DNA of 64,000 nucleotides from Clostridium_S neuense (lineage in GTDB: Bacteria > Bacillota > Clostridia > Clostridiales > Clostridiaceae): the NCBI RefSeq assembly GCF_045310695.1, contig NZ_JBJIAA010000019.1:1-64000 (forward strand), given 5' to 3'. Below the pieces are notes generated by a model that was given only the letters and a program-made list of their open reading frames with translations, was not told the DNA's origin and did not search any database. The translations under genes were made by a program, and so were the position numbers. Every line of letters begins with the position of its first letter. The first letter of the stretch is position 1. Positions 33,633 through 42,989 of the stretch are shown here, piece by piece.

Positions 33633-36383
33633 ATGACTAATAAAGAAAATATTATGAAAAGCTTGAGAGAACTTTCTCTTAAAATTGATGGTGAAAAGGA
33701 ATGTGGAGTTACAGCAAAGGACATCTCAGATAGTTTAGGCCTCCAAAGAAATATTGTAAGCCATTTATTGAATGTATTAAATAAAGAGGAAAAGGCAATA
33801 AAAATCAACACTAGACCTGTTTATTTTATTGATATGGAGGTATACAAGAAAAGAAAGGGAGAATTAAAGCTAGTAACTAATTGCTTAGAAAGCAAAAAAG
33901 GTGATGCTAAAGAAGGAAATGTTTCTGAAGTGTTTAAAAAATTAATAGGCTATAATGGAAGTTTAAAATATGTAGTGGATCAATGCAAGTCAGCAGTTTT
34001 ATATCCTCCTATGGGACTTCCTATACTTCTCATTGGCAGCTCTGGAGTTGGAAAAAGCTTTCTTGCACAAATTATATATGAATTTGCAAAGGCTTCAAAC
34101 TCCATAGAGAGTCCAGAAAGATTTGTCATATTCAATTGTGCAGAATATGCAAATAATCCAGAGCTTCTTTCTGCAACTTTGTTTGGTTCAGTTAAAGGAG
34201 CTTATACTGGAGCTGAAAGAGATAGACCAGGACTTATTGAAGAGGCGGATGGAGGAGTACTATTTTTGGACGAAATACATAGATTACCGCCAGAAGGACA
34301 AGAAAAATTGTTTCTATTTTTAGACAAAGGTGTTTTTAGAAGACTTGGAGAAGCAGAAAGATGGAGAAGTGCAAAGGTGAGAATGATTTTTGCAACTACG
34401 GAAAATCCAAAAGACAATTTTCTTGAAACCTTTTTAAGGAGAATACCTCTAATAGTTAAAATTCCAAGCTTTCAAGAAAGACCGCTGAGTGAAAAGCTTG
34501 AAATCATCCAAAGCATATATAAAAAAGAAGCTATAACTATAAAAAAGGACATACTTGTAAGCAATAAAGTTATAAATATTCTTTTAAAAAGCAAGAGTGG
34601 TGGGAACATAGGAGGGCTGATAAATGTAATAAAATTAAGCTGTGCCAGTGCCCTTGAAGGTTCCAGCTACAAGACTATAAAGGTTCTTAAAATAAAAATA
34701 AACAACTTACCTATTGATTTTATGGAAAACTTTGATGGGATTTTAAGCAATGTTAATTTTGCGGATATGTTTATATCTTCATCCGGTATAGAGGACACAC
34801 ATTATTTTAATAAAAGCTCAAGCAGTATATCAGATTTAACTTCGGAGATTTTTAAATTTGCAGAGGAATTTAAAGAAAATGACATAACTCAAGAAGAATT
34901 TTTTAGAAAGTGTCTGGAGAACTTCAATAAATTAGTTGATGAAATAATATTCAATGAAATTGATAAAAGAAGAAATGCTGTTATGTTTGGTTCTATAAAA
35001 AAAATCACTGAAAACATTCTAGTATACATAGAATCTGAATATGGAATAAAGTATTTTGCTAATAGTTCAGAAATAATAACTTATATAGTGATATATTTTA
35101 TGGAATATTATAATGAAAATGAAGAAGATATAAATGAATTGATAGACTATATGAGTGAAAAGTATCCCAAAGAGTATAAGATTGTAACAAAAATAATTGA
35201 AACCATTGAAACTAATTTGGACATAGCTTTAAATAAAATACTAAATTTGTATATGCTTATATACATTAAATCCTTTAATCAAAAGAAAAGAAGCGATAGA
35301 ACAAGTGCAGTTCTAATTGCTCATGGATATTCAACAGCAAGCAGCATTGCAAGTGTTGCAAATAGAATGCTTGGTGAGTACATTTTTGAGGCTATTGACA
35401 TGCCACTGGAATTGTCTACACCTGAAATTGTAACTAAGCTTAATTCATATATACGAGAAACAAATATTTCAAATGGCTTAATAATTTTAGTTGATATGGG
35501 TTCTTTAGAAAGCATATATAAGGGAATAACCAAGGAGTTTTATGGAGACCTTGCTATAATAAACAACATATCTACGTATCTTGCTTTAGATGTTGGAAGT
35601 AGAATATTAAATTCAGAATCTGTTGAGCAAATTGCTAAGGAAGCAGTTAAGGGAAATGTTTCAAAGTATAATTATATACCTTTAAGTAAAAATAGAAAAA
35701 ATGCTATAATAACTACGTGTCTTACGGGTATAGGAGCGGCTAAAAAAATTAAAGATTTAATGGATAAGTGTTTTACAAATGATGAAGTTGAGGTTATTGC
35801 CTACGATTATGAAGGACTTGAAGGAAATGGTAAAGAGGGCAATATATTTAAACAATATGATGTAAGACTTATAATTGGAACAAGCGATCCTAGCATAGAA
35901 GATGTTCCATATATATCTGTAGAAGACTTTATTATGAAAAAGGGAGAATCCTTGCTCAAGAATGCCCTAAGAGATGTTGTAGATATTGAAGTCATAGATA
36001 AAATCAACAGAGAGGTAGTAAAACTGTTCACTCTTGAAAATGTAATTAACTATTTAACCATATTAAATCCTTCTAAGATAATAGATCAAGTGGAAAATGC
36101 CCTTTATAATCTTGAAATAGGGATTGGCTTTAAGCTGCCCAATGATCTCAAGATAAGTTTATACATACACATATCCTGCATGCTTGAGAGATTAGTTATA
36201 AAAGATCCAATTATGAATTATAATAAATCAGAGGAATTTCTAAAGTATCATATACACTTTATAGAATTAGTGAAAAAAGCCTTTAGTGTAATAGAACAGT
36301 TCTATAAAGTTGAGATACCAATATCAGAAATAGGTTTCATATATGACAGTATAAAAAATAAAGTGAGTGACTTCAAGCTTTAA
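33633..36383 (+). CDS. Sigma-54-dependent PTS-regulated activator, LevR type
   Basis: 916 aa. N-terminal winged helix (about 5-68); AAA+ domain at about 105-350 with Walker A LIGSSGVGKS (133-142), the sigma-54 contact motif GAYTGA (189-194, a GAFTGA variant) and Walker B FLDEIH. A first PRD-like region lies at about 400-540. An EIIA-Man-like domain with phosphorylatable His in LIAHGYSTASS is at about 565-690, an EIIB-like domain with Cys in TTCLTGIG at about 700-790, and a second PRD with YIHISCMLERL near 855. This is the LevR/ManR architecture. It should activate the -24/-12 promoter 40 bp downstream and be tuned by PTS phosphorylation. Confidence 0.95.
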   Translation: MTNKENIMKSLRELSLKIDGEKECGVTAKDISDSLGLQRNIVSHLLNVLNKEEKAIKINTRPVYFIDMEVYKKRKGELKLVTNCLESKKGDAKEGNVSEVFKKLIGYNGSLKYVVDQCKSAVLYPPMGLPILLIGSSGVGKSFLAQIIYEFAKASNSIESPERFVIFNCAEYANNPELLSATLFGSVKGAYTGAERDRPGLIEEADGGVLFLDEIHRLPPEGQEKLFLFLDKGVFRRLGEAERWRSAKVRMIFATTENPKDNFLETFLRRIPLIVKIPSFQERPLSEKLEIIQSIYKKEAITIKKDILVSNKVINILLKSKSGGNIGGLINVIKLSCASALEGSSYKTIKVLKIKINNLPIDFMENFDGILSNVNFADMFISSSGIEDTHYFNKSSSSISDLTSEIFKFAEEFKENDITQEEFFRKCLENFNKLVDEIIFNEIDKRRNAVMFGSIKKITENILVYIESEYGIKYFANSSEIITYIVIYFMEYYNENEEDINELIDYMSEKYPKEYKIVTKIIETIETNLDIALNKILNLYMLIYIKSFNQKKRSDRTSAVLIAHGYSTASSIASVANRMLGEYIFEAIDMPLELSTPEIVTKLNSYIRETNISNGLIILVDMGSLESIYKGITKEFYGDLAIINNISTYLALDVGSRILNSESVEQIAKEAVKGNVSKYNYIPLSKNRKNAIITTCLTGIGAAKKIKDLMDKCFTNDEVEVIAYDYEGLEGNGKEGNIFKQYDVRLIIGTSDPSIEDVPYISVEDFIMKKGESLLKNALRDVVDIEVIDKINREVVKLFTLENVINYLTILNPSKIIDQVENALYNLEIGIGFKLPNDLKISLYIHISCMLERLVIKDPIMNYNKSEEFLKYHIHFIELVKKAFSVIEQFYKVEIPISEIGFIYDSIKNKVSDFKL

Positions 36384-36385
36384 GA

Positions 36386-36427
36386 CCATGCCAAATAGTA
36401 GTGTACACTATTTGGCATGGTTTTTGC
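36386..36427 (+). promoter_or_regulatory. Sigma-54 (-24/-12) promoter overlapping a perfect palindrome
   Basis: TTGGCATGGTTTTTGCT carries GG at 36414-36415 and GC at 36426-36427, with the exact spacing of a -24/-12 element; transcription should start near 36439. The -24 half lies inside the right arm of a 14-bp perfect inverted repeat (CCATGCCAAATAGT at 36386-36399, ACTATTTGGCATGG at 36407-36420), which begins two bases after the activator's stop and may also terminate its transcript. Confidence 0.85.
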
Positions 36428-36464
36428 TTTTATTGTTTATATAAAAAATAAAGGGGGATAAATT

Positions 36465-36935
36465 ATGAAACCAAATATCTTATTAGTACGTATTGACAAC
36501 AGATTAGTACATGGACAGGTTGGAGTTACATGGACATCTTCACTTGGAGCTAATTTACTTGTAGTAGTTGATGATGAGGCTGCAAATCAACCAGTTCAGC
36601 AGCAGTTAATGACAATGACAGCAGAAAGTTCTGGAGTAGGCATTAGGTTTTTTACAATAGAAAAAACTATAAAGGTAATAGGAAAAGCAGCACCATCGCA
36701 AAAAATATTTATAGTTTGTAAAACTCCAGAAACAGTTAAAAAACTTGTGGATGGCGGCGTTCCAATTGAAAAGGTTAACGTAGGAAATATGCATTTTTCA
36801 GAAGGAAAAAGAGCAATCACTAAAAAGGTGTATGTTGACGATAAGGATTTAGAAAACTTGAAGTATATAAAATCAAAGGGCGTAGAGGTATATATACAAG
36901 ATACACCTGGAGATATAAAGCACGATATCGAATAA
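36465..36935 (+). CDS. PTS mannose/fructose/sorbose family EIIB
   Basis: 156-aa cytosolic phosphocarrier. The phosphorylated His16 is in VRIDNRLVHGQVG, the signature of mannose-family EIIB. The rest of the fold is clear (VVVDDEAANQ; VNVGNMHFSEGKR). It accepts phosphate from EIIA and passes it to sugar entering through EIIC/EIID. First gene behind the sigma-54 promoter, with a short leader (about 26 bases) and AGGGGG before the ATG. Confidence 0.95.
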   Translation: MKPNILLVRIDNRLVHGQVGVTWTSSLGANLLVVVDDEAANQPVQQQLMTMTAESSGVGIRFFTIEKTIKVIGKAAPSQKIFIVCKTPETVKKLVDGGVPIEKVNVGNMHFSEGKRAITKKVYVDDKDLENLKYIKSKGVEVYIQDTPGDIKHDIE

Positions 36936-36950
36936 AAAGGGGGAAGAGCA

Positions 36951-37754
36951 ATGCATAGTGTTACACTGATCCAAGGTATTTTATTATCTATTATGGCTAT
37001 CATATGTGGATTCGACTTTTGGCTTGAGGGCTTATATATATTCAGACCAATAATAGTTTGTACATTATCAGGACTTATTTTAGGAGATCTTCATACAGGA
37101 CTTATTGCAGGAGCATTAACAGAACTAGCCTTTGCGGGTTTGACACCAGTAGGAGGAACTCAGCCTCCAAACCCTATTTTAGCAGGTGTAATGACTACAG
37201 TTATAGCATATACAGCTAAGTTAGATGTTAAGGCAGCAATTGGACTTGCACTTCCATTTAGTTTTCTTATGCAGTATATCATATTATTTTATTACTCAGC
37301 TTTTTCAGTATTCATGGTAAAAGCACAAAAGTATGCTGAAGATGCAGACACAAAGGCTTTTGCAAGACTTAATATTTTAACTACTTTAATAGTTGGAATA
37401 ACTTATGGAGTATTGGTTTTCTTATGCGCATATGTTGCACAGGGACCTATGAAGGCTTTAGTAGCTAGTATGCCACAATGGTTATCACATGGCTTTGAGA
37501 TAGCAGGAAATATATTACCAGCAGTTGGATTTGGTCTTTTATTAAAGGTTATGCTAAAGGTAGAGTTTATTCCATATTTAATAGTTGGTTTTGTAACAGC
37601 ATCTTTCTTGAATTTTTCAAACTTGCTTCCAGTAGCACTTATAGGAGCAGCTCTTGCATTATATCAATTCTTTAATGATAAAAGCGCTAGAGATAGAGAT
37701 GAACAATTAAAGAATAATATGAAAGTTGGTGACGATTACAGTGAAGGAATCTAA
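36951..37754 (+). CDS. PTS mannose/fructose/sorbose family EIIC
   Basis: 267-aa membrane subunit with the family signature LAGALTELAFAG-like stretch (LIAGALTELAFAGLTPVGGT) and GGTQPPNPILAG. About seven to eight helices. Forms the sugar channel together with EIID. It lies 15 bases after EIIB with GGGGG upstream of the ATG and overlaps EIID by 14 bases. Confidence 0.95.
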   Translation: MHSVTLIQGILLSIMAIICGFDFWLEGLYIFRPIIVCTLSGLILGDLHTGLIAGALTELAFAGLTPVGGTQPPNPILAGVMTTVIAYTAKLDVKAAIGLALPFSFLMQYIILFYYSAFSVFMVKAQKYAEDADTKAFARLNILTTLIVGITYGVLVFLCAYVAQGPMKALVASMPQWLSHGFEIAGNILPAVGFGLLLKVMLKVEFIPYLIVGFVTASFLNFSNLLPVALIGAALALYQFFNDKSARDRDEQLKNNMKVGDDYSEGI

Positions 37755-38541
37755 TAAAAAATTAACAAAACAAGATATTACCAAACTGGGATTAAGAACC
37801 GTTTTGCTTCAGGCAAGCTTTAACTATGAAAGAATGCAGGCCGGCGGTTGGACTTATGCACTGCTTCCATTTTTGAAAAAAATATATGGGAATGACAAGG
37901 AAAAGTTATCTCAAGCAATGAAGGATAACTTAGAATTTATAAATACTACACCTACTACAGTTGGTTTCTTAATGGGACTTATAATATCTCTAGAAGAAAA
38001 CAATGAAGAAAGAAGCCTTATAAAAGGTTTAAGAGTAGCTCTATTTGGACCGCTTGCAGGTATTGGTGATGCTATATTCTGGTTCACAGTGCTTCCTATA
38101 GTAGCAGGTATTTCAGCATCCTTTGCAAGTCAGGGCAATGTACTTGGACCAATAATTTTCTTTGCAGCATATGTATGCATTTTTGCATCACGTATTTTGT
38201 GGACACGCCTTGGCTATAATTTAGGAGTTAAAGCCATCGATACCATACAGAAAAACTCCAAGCTTATATCTAAATCAGCTACAATACTTGGAGTAACAGT
38301 TATAGGAGCATTAATAGCTTCATATGTTCATATAGATGTTTTATATAAGGTTGCAGTAAGTTCTGGACATTCAATTTCAATACAGAAGGATTTTCTTGAT
38401 AAGATATTCCCTAATCTTCTTCCAATGGGATATACACTTTTAATGTATTTCTTTTTAAAGAAAAAGAATATAAATCCAACAATACTTATTTTATTTACAT
38501 TTGTATGTGCAATTTTATTATCAGCTTTAGGGGTGCTATAA
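37741..38541 (+). CDS. PTS mannose/fructose/sorbose family EIID
   Basis: 266-aa membrane subunit. Opens with the EIID motif LTKQDITKLGLRTVLLQASF and NYERMQAGGW, and has FGPLAGIGDAIFWF in the middle; C-terminal helices follow. GTG 37741 was chosen because GGTGA lies eight bases upstream inside the EIIC gene; TTG/GTG codons 12-15 bases earlier lack a site. Translationally coupled to EIIC. Confidence 0.93.
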   Translation: MKESNKKLTKQDITKLGLRTVLLQASFNYERMQAGGWTYALLPFLKKIYGNDKEKLSQAMKDNLEFINTTPTTVGFLMGLIISLEENNEERSLIKGLRVALFGPLAGIGDAIFWFTVLPIVAGISASFASQGNVLGPIIFFAAYVCIFASRILWTRLGYNLGVKAIDTIQKNSKLISKSATILGVTVIGALIASYVHIDVLYKVAVSSGHSISIQKDFLDKIFPNLLPMGYTLLMYFFLKKKNINPTILILFTFVCAILLSALGVL

Positions 38542-38542
38542 C

Positions 38543-38980
38543 ATGAAAAACATTTTATTTGTAACAGGTCATGGTAAGTATGCCAGTTTGATAAAAACTT
38601 CAATAGAATTTTTAGCTGGCGGAAATGAAGAAATAGAGTATATAGATTTTACAGAAGATGATAATGATGCTACGTTAAAGGATAAAATGAGGGAAAAATT
38701 AAATGAGCATAAGCAAGATAAAGCTTTATTTATATGTGATATTTTAGGAGGAACCCCATTTAAATGTGCAGCTGAACTTTCTTTAGAAAATGAAAATATA
38801 GAGGTAATAGCAGGCTGCAATGTAGGATCGATTATAGAGGCTATATTTCAAAAAGATACTATGGATATAGGTACACTTGCTGATTTTGTAATAAATTCTA
38901 GCAAAAATTCTACAGGAAGATTTGTTAAGAAGTTTACTGATAATAATTCTATTAATGAAGAAGCTAGTGAAGGCATTTAA
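38543..38980 (+). CDS. PTS mannose-family EIIA
   Basis: 145-aa phosphocarrier of the EIIA-Man fold. His10 in FVTGHGKYA is the phosphorylation site, and ICDILGGTPFKCA is the second family motif. It follows EIID after one base and is the last PTS gene of the first cluster. A full family A repeat begins eight bases after its stop, separating it from nagB. Confidence 0.93.
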   Translation: MKNILFVTGHGKYASLIKTSIEFLAGGNEEIEYIDFTEDDNDATLKDKMREKLNEHKQDKALFICDILGGTPFKCAAELSLENENIEVIAGCNVGSIIEAIFQKDTMDIGTLADFVINSSKNSTGRFVKKFTDNNSINEEASEGI

Positions 38981-38987
38981 TAAAAAG

Positions 38988-39546
38988 TGCGAAGTAACAA
39001 TGCTTCGTCACATTAAAAAGATTCTATAAATCTAAGCCTCAAAAATCATAAAATCCTAAGAGTTTTTAATAACTCGCTTATGGCTCAGACAGATTTAAAA
39101 CTCTAAGTATTTTATGATTTTTGAGCCAAGATTTATTAGAATTTTTTTAAACCGTTCCTTCAGCATTGTTACTTGGCTCCCACCATAGGTGCAAGGAAAA
39201 AATTCCTCCGTACCTACGGAATTTTAGGCATAAATCTTTTTGCTTAATTAAATTTCTGTACCATATATTGCTATTCGTTTATATTGATTAACCGTATTTA
39301 CAGCTAATTTTTCGTAGGGAAACGGAGAAAAATTTTCCTTGATTTTGTGTCTGGTGAAGTAATAGCATTGAAGGAATAGTTTAAATAAAATTTTATAAAT
39401 CTTAGTGGCAAATTGTTAAAAGCTTTAGAGCTTTCAATTTGTTTGAGCATTTTTTTAGCGAGTTATTGAAAGCTCTTAAGATTTTGACAATTTGATGCTT
39501 AGATTTATTAATTTTATTTAATATTCCAAAATGATATTACTTCATA
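38988..39546 (+). repeat. Family A repeat, full copy (A4)
   Basis: Starts TGCGAAGTAACAATGCTTCG and ends near ATATTACTTCATAA (terminal repeat partly decayed). Left hairpin: stem CCTAAGAGTTTT / AAAACTCTAAG with apex TTTAATAACTCGC / GCTCAGACAGATTTAAA. Right hairpin: stem AGAGCTTTCAA / TTGAAAGCTCT with the inverted apex. The stems differ from A2 (GATATTTCAA) but remain paired. It lies in the same orientation as the flanking PTS and nagB genes. Confidence 0.85.
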
Positions 39547-39572
39547 ATTAATATACTAGGAGGTGTACTTTA

Positions 39573-40298
39573 ATGAGAATAATTATAGTTAAGGATTATG
39601 ATGAAATGAGCAGTAAGGCTGCAAGAATTATATCAAGTCAAGTTACTTTAAATCCAAAGAGTGTTTTAGGGCTCGCAACTGGCAGCACTCCTCTAGGAAC
39701 CTATAAGGAACTAATTGATTTGTACAATAAAAAAGAAATAGATTTTGGAAGTGTTAAAACTTTTAATTTGGACGAATATTATGGAATAGAAAAACAGAAT
39801 GAGCAAAGTTATCATTATTTTATGATGAATAACTTATTTAAATATATTAATGTACCATTGGAAAATGTGAATATTCCTAATGGAAATGCAAAAAATATAG
39901 AAGAAGAATGTTTAAGGTATGAAAGTGAAATTGAAAAAGAGGGCGGAGTAGACATTCAAATTTTAGGCATTGGTGCTAATGGACATATTGGTTTTAATGA
40001 GCCGAATGTAAACTTTGAAACTAGAACTCATCTCGTTACTCTTGATGAAAGAACAATAGAAGCAAACTCTAGGTTTTTTAAAGATAAAGAAAGTGTACCT
40101 AAAAAAGCAATAAGCATGGGAATAAAAACTATTATGGATTCAAAGAAAATTTTGCTTATAGCAAGTGGAGAGGGAAAAGCTGAAGCTGTGGAAAAAACTA
40201 TTAAGGGTAAGGTAGACCCTAAGGTGCCAGCTTCAATACTTCAGCTTCATAAAGATGTTACATTTATTATTGATAAGGCAGCAGCAAGTAAACTTTAG
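39573..40298 (+). CDS. nagB: Glucosamine-6-phosphate deaminase
   Basis: 241-aa NagB, converting glucosamine-6-phosphate to fructose-6-phosphate and ammonia. Motifs: LATGSTPLGTYKELI (phosphate binding), FNLDEYYG with catalytic Asp67, and GIGANGHIGFNEP with His138. Length matches the short Firmicutes NagB type, which lacks the allosteric extension. AGGAGG precedes the ATG, immediately after the family A repeat. Its position after a mannose-type PTS implies uptake of glucosamine or a related amino sugar as the 6-phosphate. Confidence 0.95.
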   Translation: MRIIIVKDYDEMSSKAARIISSQVTLNPKSVLGLATGSTPLGTYKELIDLYNKKEIDFGSVKTFNLDEYYGIEKQNEQSYHYFMMNNLFKYINVPLENVNIPNGNAKNIEEECLRYESEIEKEGGVDIQILGIGANGHIGFNEPNVNFETRTHLVTLDERTIEANSRFFKDKESVPKKAISMGIKTIMDSKKILLIASGEGKAEAVEKTIKGKVDPKVPASILQLHKDVTFIIDKAAASKL

Positions 40299-40435
40299 GA
40301 TTGTAAGTGATTAAGCGCATGGAAGATTAAAAGGATTTACAATTATCCATAGTAGATTTAATATAATTATAGTGGTTTCTTGTGATTTAATTAGTTGACT
40401 TAGATTTAAACTCGACAAATAGGAGTGTATTAAAT

Positions 40436-40852
40436 ATGATTGGAATAATTGCAATATCTCATGGTCCATATGCAAAATCACTGATACAATCAGTTGAAAT
40501 GGTCTATGGAAAGCAGGAAAAGCTTCAAGCAATTTGTCTTGGACAAGATGAAAGTTTGGAAAGCCTGCAAATTAAAATAAATGATGCGGTTAGGGCTTTG
40601 AATTTAAAAAAAATACTTATTATTGTAGACTTATTAGGAGGTACACCTTATAATGCAACCTCGATGCAGCTAAGCAATCCCAATATAAATGTTATTACAG
40701 GTTTAAATATGCCTATGCTTTTGCACATTTTACCGCATAGAAATAAAAGTTTAGAGGAAGTTTCAGAAATAGCTATAATGAGCGGTAAAAATGGTATTAT
40801 AAACGTAAGTAAAAAGTTTAAATCCTTAAATGAAGCTAAAGGTAAAATTTAA
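40436..40852 (+). CDS. PTS mannose-family EIIA (second system)
   Basis: 138-aa EIIA-Man-like protein: His9 in IAISHGPYA is the phosphorylation site, and IVDLLGGTPYNAT is the conserved second motif. It starts a second PTS cluster (EIIA, EIIB, EIIC-EIID fusion) ending with an AgaI-like gene. ATAGGAG precedes the ATG. No sigma-54 element was found in the 137-bp gap upstream, unlike the first cluster. Confidence 0.92.
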   Translation: MIGIIAISHGPYAKSLIQSVEMVYGKQEKLQAICLGQDESLESLQIKINDAVRALNLKKILIIVDLLGGTPYNATSMQLSNPNINVITGLNMPMLLHILPHRNKSLEEVSEIAIMSGKNGIINVSKKFKSLNEAKGKI

Positions 40853-40872
40853 ACAATAGGGAGAGGATATCT

Positions 40873-41340
40873 TTGCTGAAGATAGTAAGATTAGATGACA
40901 GATTAGTGCACGGACTTATTATAAATAATTGGTGTACCATTGAAAATATAAGTGAAATAATGGTAGTTGATAAAGAAGCTGCAAATAATGAAATGAGGAG
41001 AACTGTTATTGAAATGTCTACCCCTGAAAACATAAAGGTGTTATTTTGTGATGTTGACAGCGCTCTTGAAATTTACGCCGAAGAGATTGAATACGAAGAC
41101 TTAATGATGATTTTTGGAAATCCCTTTGAATTACTTGAATTTGTGAATAAAGGCGGAGTATTAGAGAGTGTAAACATAGGAGGAATGTCCTTTAAAAAGG
41201 GAAGAAAGCGTTTAAGTACTTCGGTTTATGCAGATGAAATAGAGATTAATGCCTTAAAGAAAATAACAGAGAAGGATATTTTGCTAGAAATAAGAATATT
41301 ACCTACAGATACAAGTACAAATTTGTTGAAGTACATTTAG
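40873..41340 (+). CDS. PTS mannose-family EIIB (second system)
   Basis: 155-aa EIIB with phospho-acceptor His13 in RLDDRLVHGLI. It diverges from the first EIIB in the rest (MVVDKEAANNEMRRTVIEMS; VNIGGMSFKKGRKR). TTG start with GGAGAGG seven bases upstream. It lies 20 bases after EIIA and 16 before the fused EIIC-EIID gene. Confidence 0.92.
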   Translation: MLKIVRLDDRLVHGLIINNWCTIENISEIMVVDKEAANNEMRRTVIEMSTPENIKVLFCDVDSALEIYAEEIEYEDLMMIFGNPFELLEFVNKGGVLESVNIGGMSFKKGRKRLSTSVYADEIEINALKKITEKDILLEIRILPTDTSTNLLKYI

Positions 41341-41356
41341 TATAGGAGAGGATGCC

Positions 41357-42964
41357 ATGTCTACCTTTCAAGCGATTCTTTTATTTATATTTTCCTCTAT
41401 TTCCGGCATAGATTCTTCATGTGAAGAGTTTCAAACTCATAGACCATTAATTGCAGGTACTTTAACAGGTCTTGCCCTTGGTGATTTAAAGACAGGAGTT
41501 ATGGCTGGTGCATCTATGGAATTTATTGCACTAGGTTGGATGACAATAGGTGCTGCAGTGCCTCCAGATCCGGCTCTTGCAGGAATAACCGTTGCTATAC
41601 TTGAAATACTTGGAAGACAAAATGCAGGGGTGGCAATAAGCATAGCAATTCCTTTAGCTGTAGCAGGTCAATTTTTGCAGATAATCGAGAAGGGAACAAT
41701 TGACATTGCTCTAATGCATTTTGCAGAAATAGGAGTAGAAAAGGGAAAGTTCTCAAGAGTGACAACAGCACATCTTTTAGCAGCAATTCCAAGCGCTTTA
41801 AGGGTATCAATTCCAGCGTTAATCATAGGATATTTTGCAAATGCATCTTTAGTACAGGAACTTTTAAATTCAATTCCAAAACAAATTACTTCAGGCTTAC
41901 AGATATCATCAGGATTTTTGGTCATTGTTGGATATGCTATGATTTTAAACCTTTTAAGTGTCAAAGAACTACTTCCATTCTTTTTTATTGGTTTCATAAT
42001 AATAACTTTTTCAGATGTAACTATATTTGCTTTAACCTTGATTGGAATGAGCTTTGCTGTAGTGTATTATCACATAACCTCTTTAATTTTGAAAGAAGAT
42101 AAAAGAAGAGTTAAAAAGGTAGAAACTGAAGTTCAAAGCAGTAAAAGTAATATTAAGATATCTAAAAGGGATTTAATGAGGGTATTTTTAAGAACTCAAA
42201 TCTTTCAAGTATCCTGGAATTATGAACGACTTCAAAACTTATGTTATTGCTTTTGTATTATGCCTATATTAAAAAAATTATACAAAAAAGAAGAAGATCT
42301 TAAGCCAGCTGTAATGGCAAGTATGGAGTATTACAATTCACATCCATTTTTTGTTTCTATTATATTAGGCGTTAATATTGCAATGGAAGAAGCAAGAGCT
42401 AGAGGAGAAAAGCTAGATGAAAGAGATATTGCACAGGTTAAAATTGCTATGATGGGTCCACTTGCTGGTATCGGTGATCCGATATTTTGGGGAACTATAA
42501 GGCCAATTTTAGCAGCAGTTGGTGCTGGAATAGCAATAAGAGGCGATGTGTCAGGAGTTATAATGTTTTTTCTGTCAATAAATGCAATTAGGCTGCTTAT
42601 GAGATATAACGTTTTGCTTTTTTCTTATGAAAAAGGTGTGAATATCATAGCAAATATAAAAAATTTTATGCCAAGACTTAAAAATATAATGACAGTATTG
42701 GCTTACACTATTATAGGTGGACTTGTAGCTAAGCTTACTAAAGTTAATATTGTAGTCACAATGTACAGTTATATAAAGGATGGAAAGCTTGTAAATGTTA
42801 CAGCTCAACAACAGATGGATGCTATAATGCCAAATCTTGCGCCTTTAGTTGTAACTTTTATAGTGTGCTTAGCTTTAAAGAAAAAAGTATCGCCTTTGAT
42901 TTGTATGCTTGTACTTATGGTGCTTGGTATAGCAGGTTATAGCTTTGGAATACTAGGGCTATAA
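41357..42964 (+). CDS. Fused PTS EIIC-EIID, mannose family
   Basis: 535-aa membrane protein joining both membrane subunits in one chain. Residues 1 to about 250 are EIIC (GVMAGASMEFIALGWMTIG; AAVPPDPALAGI). A charged linker (KEDKRRVKKVETEVQSSKSN) leads to EIID from about 265 (ISKRDLMRVFLRTQIFQVSW, NYERLQN, MGPLAGIGDPIFWG). The frame is uninterrupted, so this is a real fusion, not a frameshift. Mannose-family IIC and IID are normally separate genes. AGGAGAGG precedes the ATG. Confidence 0.93.
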   Translation: MSTFQAILLFIFSSISGIDSSCEEFQTHRPLIAGTLTGLALGDLKTGVMAGASMEFIALGWMTIGAAVPPDPALAGITVAILEILGRQNAGVAISIAIPLAVAGQFLQIIEKGTIDIALMHFAEIGVEKGKFSRVTTAHLLAAIPSALRVSIPALIIGYFANASLVQELLNSIPKQITSGLQISSGFLVIVGYAMILNLLSVKELLPFFFIGFIIITFSDVTIFALTLIGMSFAVVYYHITSLILKEDKRRVKKVETEVQSSKSNIKISKRDLMRVFLRTQIFQVSWNYERLQNLCYCFCIMPILKKLYKKEEDLKPAVMASMEYYNSHPFFVSIILGVNIAMEEARARGEKLDERDIAQVKIAMMGPLAGIGDPIFWGTIRPILAAVGAGIAIRGDVSGVIMFFLSINAIRLLMRYNVLLFSYEKGVNIIANIKNFMPRLKNIMTVLAYTIIGGLVAKLTKVNIVVTMYSYIKDGKLVNVTAQQQMDAIMPNLAPLVVTFIVCLALKKKVSPLICMLVLMVLGIAGYSFGILGL

Positions 42965-42989
42965 AAATTAATATTGGGGGGGAAGTAAT

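Noticed and set aside
40299..40435. Sigma-54 promoter upstream of the second PTS cluster
   Set aside because: No GG-N10-GC element with TGGC/TTGC character was found; read-through from the first cluster or a weak sigma-A promoter is more likely.
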